Source of the DNA: Parus major
Lineage: Eukaryota; Chordata; Aves; Passeriformes; Paridae
Direction: 5' to 3'
Assembly: GCF_001522545.3 (NCBI RefSeq)
Contig: NC_031768.1
Span: 80,757,769-80,821,768, forward strand
Length of the DNA stretch: 64,000 nt
Part shown: one piece after another, positions 61,665 through 64,000 of the stretch
How positions within the stretch are numbered: position 1 is the first letter of the stretch
Layout of the letters: each line of letters opens with the position of its first letter
Position numbers and translations under genes: made by a program
Notes under the pieces: generated by a model
What the model was told of the DNA's origin: nothing
Seen by the model: the letters and a program-made list of their open reading frames with translations, nothing else
Database searches by the model: none

Positions 61665-61688
61665 TTTGGTCCAACATGTTGGACCAAA
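61665..61688. repeat. 24-bp perfect palindrome
   Basis: The half-site TTTGGTCCAACA is followed directly by its exact reverse complement, with no spacer. Confidence 0.97.
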
Positions 61689-62099
61689 GCATCCAACCAT
61701 CATTCAGTATTTATACTACACAAATCCAGCATCTTGCTAGGACAAGAGTTTAACCTGCAACAGGTTTGCAAGGTCAGTGAGTGGATGGTGCCTCTGTCAA
61801 AGGCCACCCTCTAGTGCCTGATGCTGGCATTTCTTACATCTATAATTTCTCCTACTTGGAATTTTTTTTCTCTTCTAGTTCAAAGGGACCTGGCTCCCAT
61901 GGGCAGCAGCTCTACATGTGCTCTTCTTGTGAGGTCTCAGTGGTGCAAGAGCCTCAATATGCTCAGCCCAAGCAGAAAATCTTTAGTAGCCATTTGTTTG
62001 CTGGTCTAATGTTAAATCACGTCAATTGAATGTGTTGTATTTAAGGCAACTTTGCTTTGCAGTCCAAACCAAAAACCAAACAAATGAAAGACCTTAAAG

Positions 62100-64000
62100 A
62101 CCAAGTGGAAAGGATTAAACATTTATTTACATACAGATACACATGTAAGCAATTTCTAAGTATAAAAAGAACATTACAAATAAACGTGAAGCATCATACA
62201 TTCATCATCCTGGTCATCCAAAACACATTCCTTTCTCAAGCCCACCGTACCACACTTGACCACAAGAACTTAAAGACACAAGCCAAATGCTTCTGACAGT
62301 GAATGGTTCACAGTTTGGTGATTTGCTAACACCTATACCCTCCCCAAAGACAGCATTACCCCACCAACGAGATCAATTGTCTGACCAGATGTAGTGCATT
62401 TTTTCCACTGAAATGGTTGTGCTTGATCAACAAAACCCACATCCTCTCCTCATCCTTCTGGCCAAATGTTTAGGAATCAGGGTTCTTGCTAAAATTCTGT
62501 ACATTGTGCTACATTCACAATTGTTGGGGAAAAGACAGCAGACCTTTGTGGGAAAGACTCCAACACAGAAAATTCCTTTAATGCTTTGACTTCCCTGGCA
62601 TGGAAATCACAAACAAAATGCTGCTGTTAGTGCTTAAGCAGATTTTTAAACTACAATTCAAACTACAGTTGATGGCATAAAATATACTTTGTTCATGATG
62701 TAAAAGAAATTACGTGCTTCAGTGTTGATTTTATAGTAATCAAAGCTGAGGGTAATTCAGGTTTTCTCCTGAGGAAATGAAGATGCCTTTGTAGCATCTC
62801 TAAAAATTATCATCGCTTTCAGGAAAGAGGAAATGTTTTAGATTCAAAAGTCTAAGGTAATGCAGAGCACGACAAACTTGTCAGTTAGATAACATTACAA
62901 AGGGAAACAAGCCAGTAAACATAAAATTAAAATGCCTACTCAAAGTATTAATGTATTCAAATGAGAGCTGGGTGAGTCTTTCTGTACAGATCAAAAGCAG
63001 TTGGAAAAAAATCTCATGATCTGCAAATTCACAGAACAGCCAAATATGTGCAACAGAACAGAGTGAAGTGGAAATAAAAGAGCAGAAAGAGCCTTGTCCC
63101 ATATTGACAGCTGAGTGACTGCAGCTGCTCCAATCTCAGGATTTTGGTGGGTTTTTTCCCTTTTGTAAACAGCTGTGGAGAATAAAATGGATGTGACATA
63201 TCTGCAGTGCATCTTATTATGCTAAAAACTATGGCATATTTTAAACTACTTCCCTAATATCCAGAGATATACTTGTCACTCCCAATCAGCATAGTAACAA
63301 GCGCTGGGCTTGCTCCATACTCTCATTAGAGGGCTTTTTCTCCTCTAAAATGTTGGCTTCAGAAGTTAGTTTTTCCCCCTTCAGTGCTGGCTCTGTGTGG
63401 GGGTGAGTGGTAACCCTTTCTTCCCAACAGTCTGCAAGAACTGAGGCAATGGCAGTAAAGCATAGCAGCTTTCCCCACCATAGACCAAGTATTTTATTCC
63501 CCCTCTATTAAAATGTAAAACTGGCATTCCCTGTCCTCTGCTTGCCCTTCTGTGAAGACTCAGCTGCTGGGACACTGCGGGACACTGCATTTACTAAAGC
63601 TCCGTGCCAACGATGCAAGCGCAGCCCTGGGTGACATTTACAGCACCCCCTCAGCCACAGCTCCTCCTCCACACCGCCCCAAGTCTCACTGGATGGACAG
63701 CAGCACCCACCTACTCACTAGAGAGCAGCTCATTTGCACCAAACTCCCATCAATTCTTAATGTCTGAATCTCTTTTATTGGTCCTGTAAGAAGGGAAGTA
63801 TTCCTTACAGGGTGTCCTGGCTGGAAGGGGTTTATTGAATTATTAACTTTATGTCAATAGTAAGAAGCTCAAGGTGGCACAGAAAAGGAGCCTCTGATGC
63901 TCTTCTTTCTAACTAAAGCAGGAATCAGATCCAGTGCTTCATGCAATCAGATCATCCCTCCACAGTGCTTGAGGCATGAGCAGTAATTAGAGAAGAGCAG
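62100..64000 (-). other. Probable 3' UTR of a minus-strand gene entering from the right (RAB30 by synteny)
   Basis: A minus-strand AATAAA at 62122-62127 is followed, in minus orientation, by a strongly G/T-rich element (62050-62100), a good poly(A) site arrangement. Upstream on that strand there are no long open frames or strong repeats up to the window edge. Further minus-strand AATAAA sequences lie at 63493-63498, 63774-63779 and 63831-63836. In human, RAB30 lies next to DDIAS tail-to-tail and has a very long 3' UTR, as I recall. No coding exon is present, so the gene name is inference. Confidence 0.4.

Larger units (their letters stand above)
57956..62099. other. Tail-to-tail interval downstream of DDIAS
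   Basis: Contains one CR1 3' fragment (59,405-59,672), a 24-bp palindrome (61,665-61,688), and a short ATCTCAT-type repeat near 60,166-60,200. A 189-codon plus-strand frame at 60,786-61,355 has no similarity I recognise and no exon signals, and I treat it as chance. Confidence 0.55.

Noticed and set aside
61781..62029. 82-codon plus-strand frame upstream of the minus-strand poly(A) site
   Set aside because: No similarity and no exon signals; overlapping short frames point to chance.
62100..64000. RAB30 coding exons
   Set aside because: No Rab GTPase motifs (GDSGVGK-, WDTAGQE- or NKxD-type) appear in any frame. Only an inferred 3' UTR is claimed.

Overview
This is a nuclear vertebrate sequence, almost certainly from a bird. 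It has split genes with canonical GT..AG introns, an AT-rich background with one strong CpG island, short introns, and many fragments of CR1 non-LTR retrotransposons (the dominant avian LINE). Some of these fragments still carry reverse-transcriptase motifs. I see no bacterial, viral or CRISPR features. The CR1 3' ends look neoavian, but the sequence alone does not fix the species.

Two protein-coding genes can be assembled completely and a third is inferred. (1) PRCP, the lysosomal prolylcarboxypeptidase, lies on the minus strand from 48,621 (ATG) to 23,062 (stop). It has nine coding exons that join in phase into 479 codons plus a stop, and the Ser-Asp-His triad is intact. (2) DDIAS (noxin), the DNA-damage-induced apoptosis suppressor, lies on the plus strand from 51,199 (ATG) to 57,713 (stop). 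It has four coding exons encoding 966 residues, including one 2.5 kb terminal exon. (3) A minus-strand poly(A) signal with a GT-rich downstream element near 62,127 suggests that the right end (about 62,100-64,000) is the 3' UTR of the next gene. As I recall the human 11q14 order (PRCP - DDIAS - RAB30), this would be RAB30. No RAB30 coding exon is visible.

Layout: 1-22,045 is gene-poor intergenic DNA beyond the PRCP 3' end. It contains CR1 remnants, a 29-bp minisatellite and several CpG-bearing, homeodomain-motif-rich blocks that look like conserved non-coding elements. 22,046-48,621 is PRCP with its 3' UTR and introns; intron 1 alone is 14.4 kb. About 48,180-49,200 is a CpG island that serves as a shared head-to-head promoter for PRCP and DDIAS. 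It has four same-orientation ATTGG (inverted CCAAT) boxes, two CACGTG E-boxes and a TATA-like box facing PRCP. 49,163-57,960 is DDIAS with its 3' UTR. 57,960-62,100 is the short tail-to-tail interval between DDIAS and the putative RAB30.

The two complete genes act in different compartments (lysosome or secretory pathway versus DNA-damage response). What links them is the shared promoter. I found no wholly new system. The most checkable leads are the promoter architecture (NF-Y array and CLEAR-like E-box), an AT-hook-like motif in avian DDIAS, a 24-bp perfect palindrome, and several candidate enhancers.
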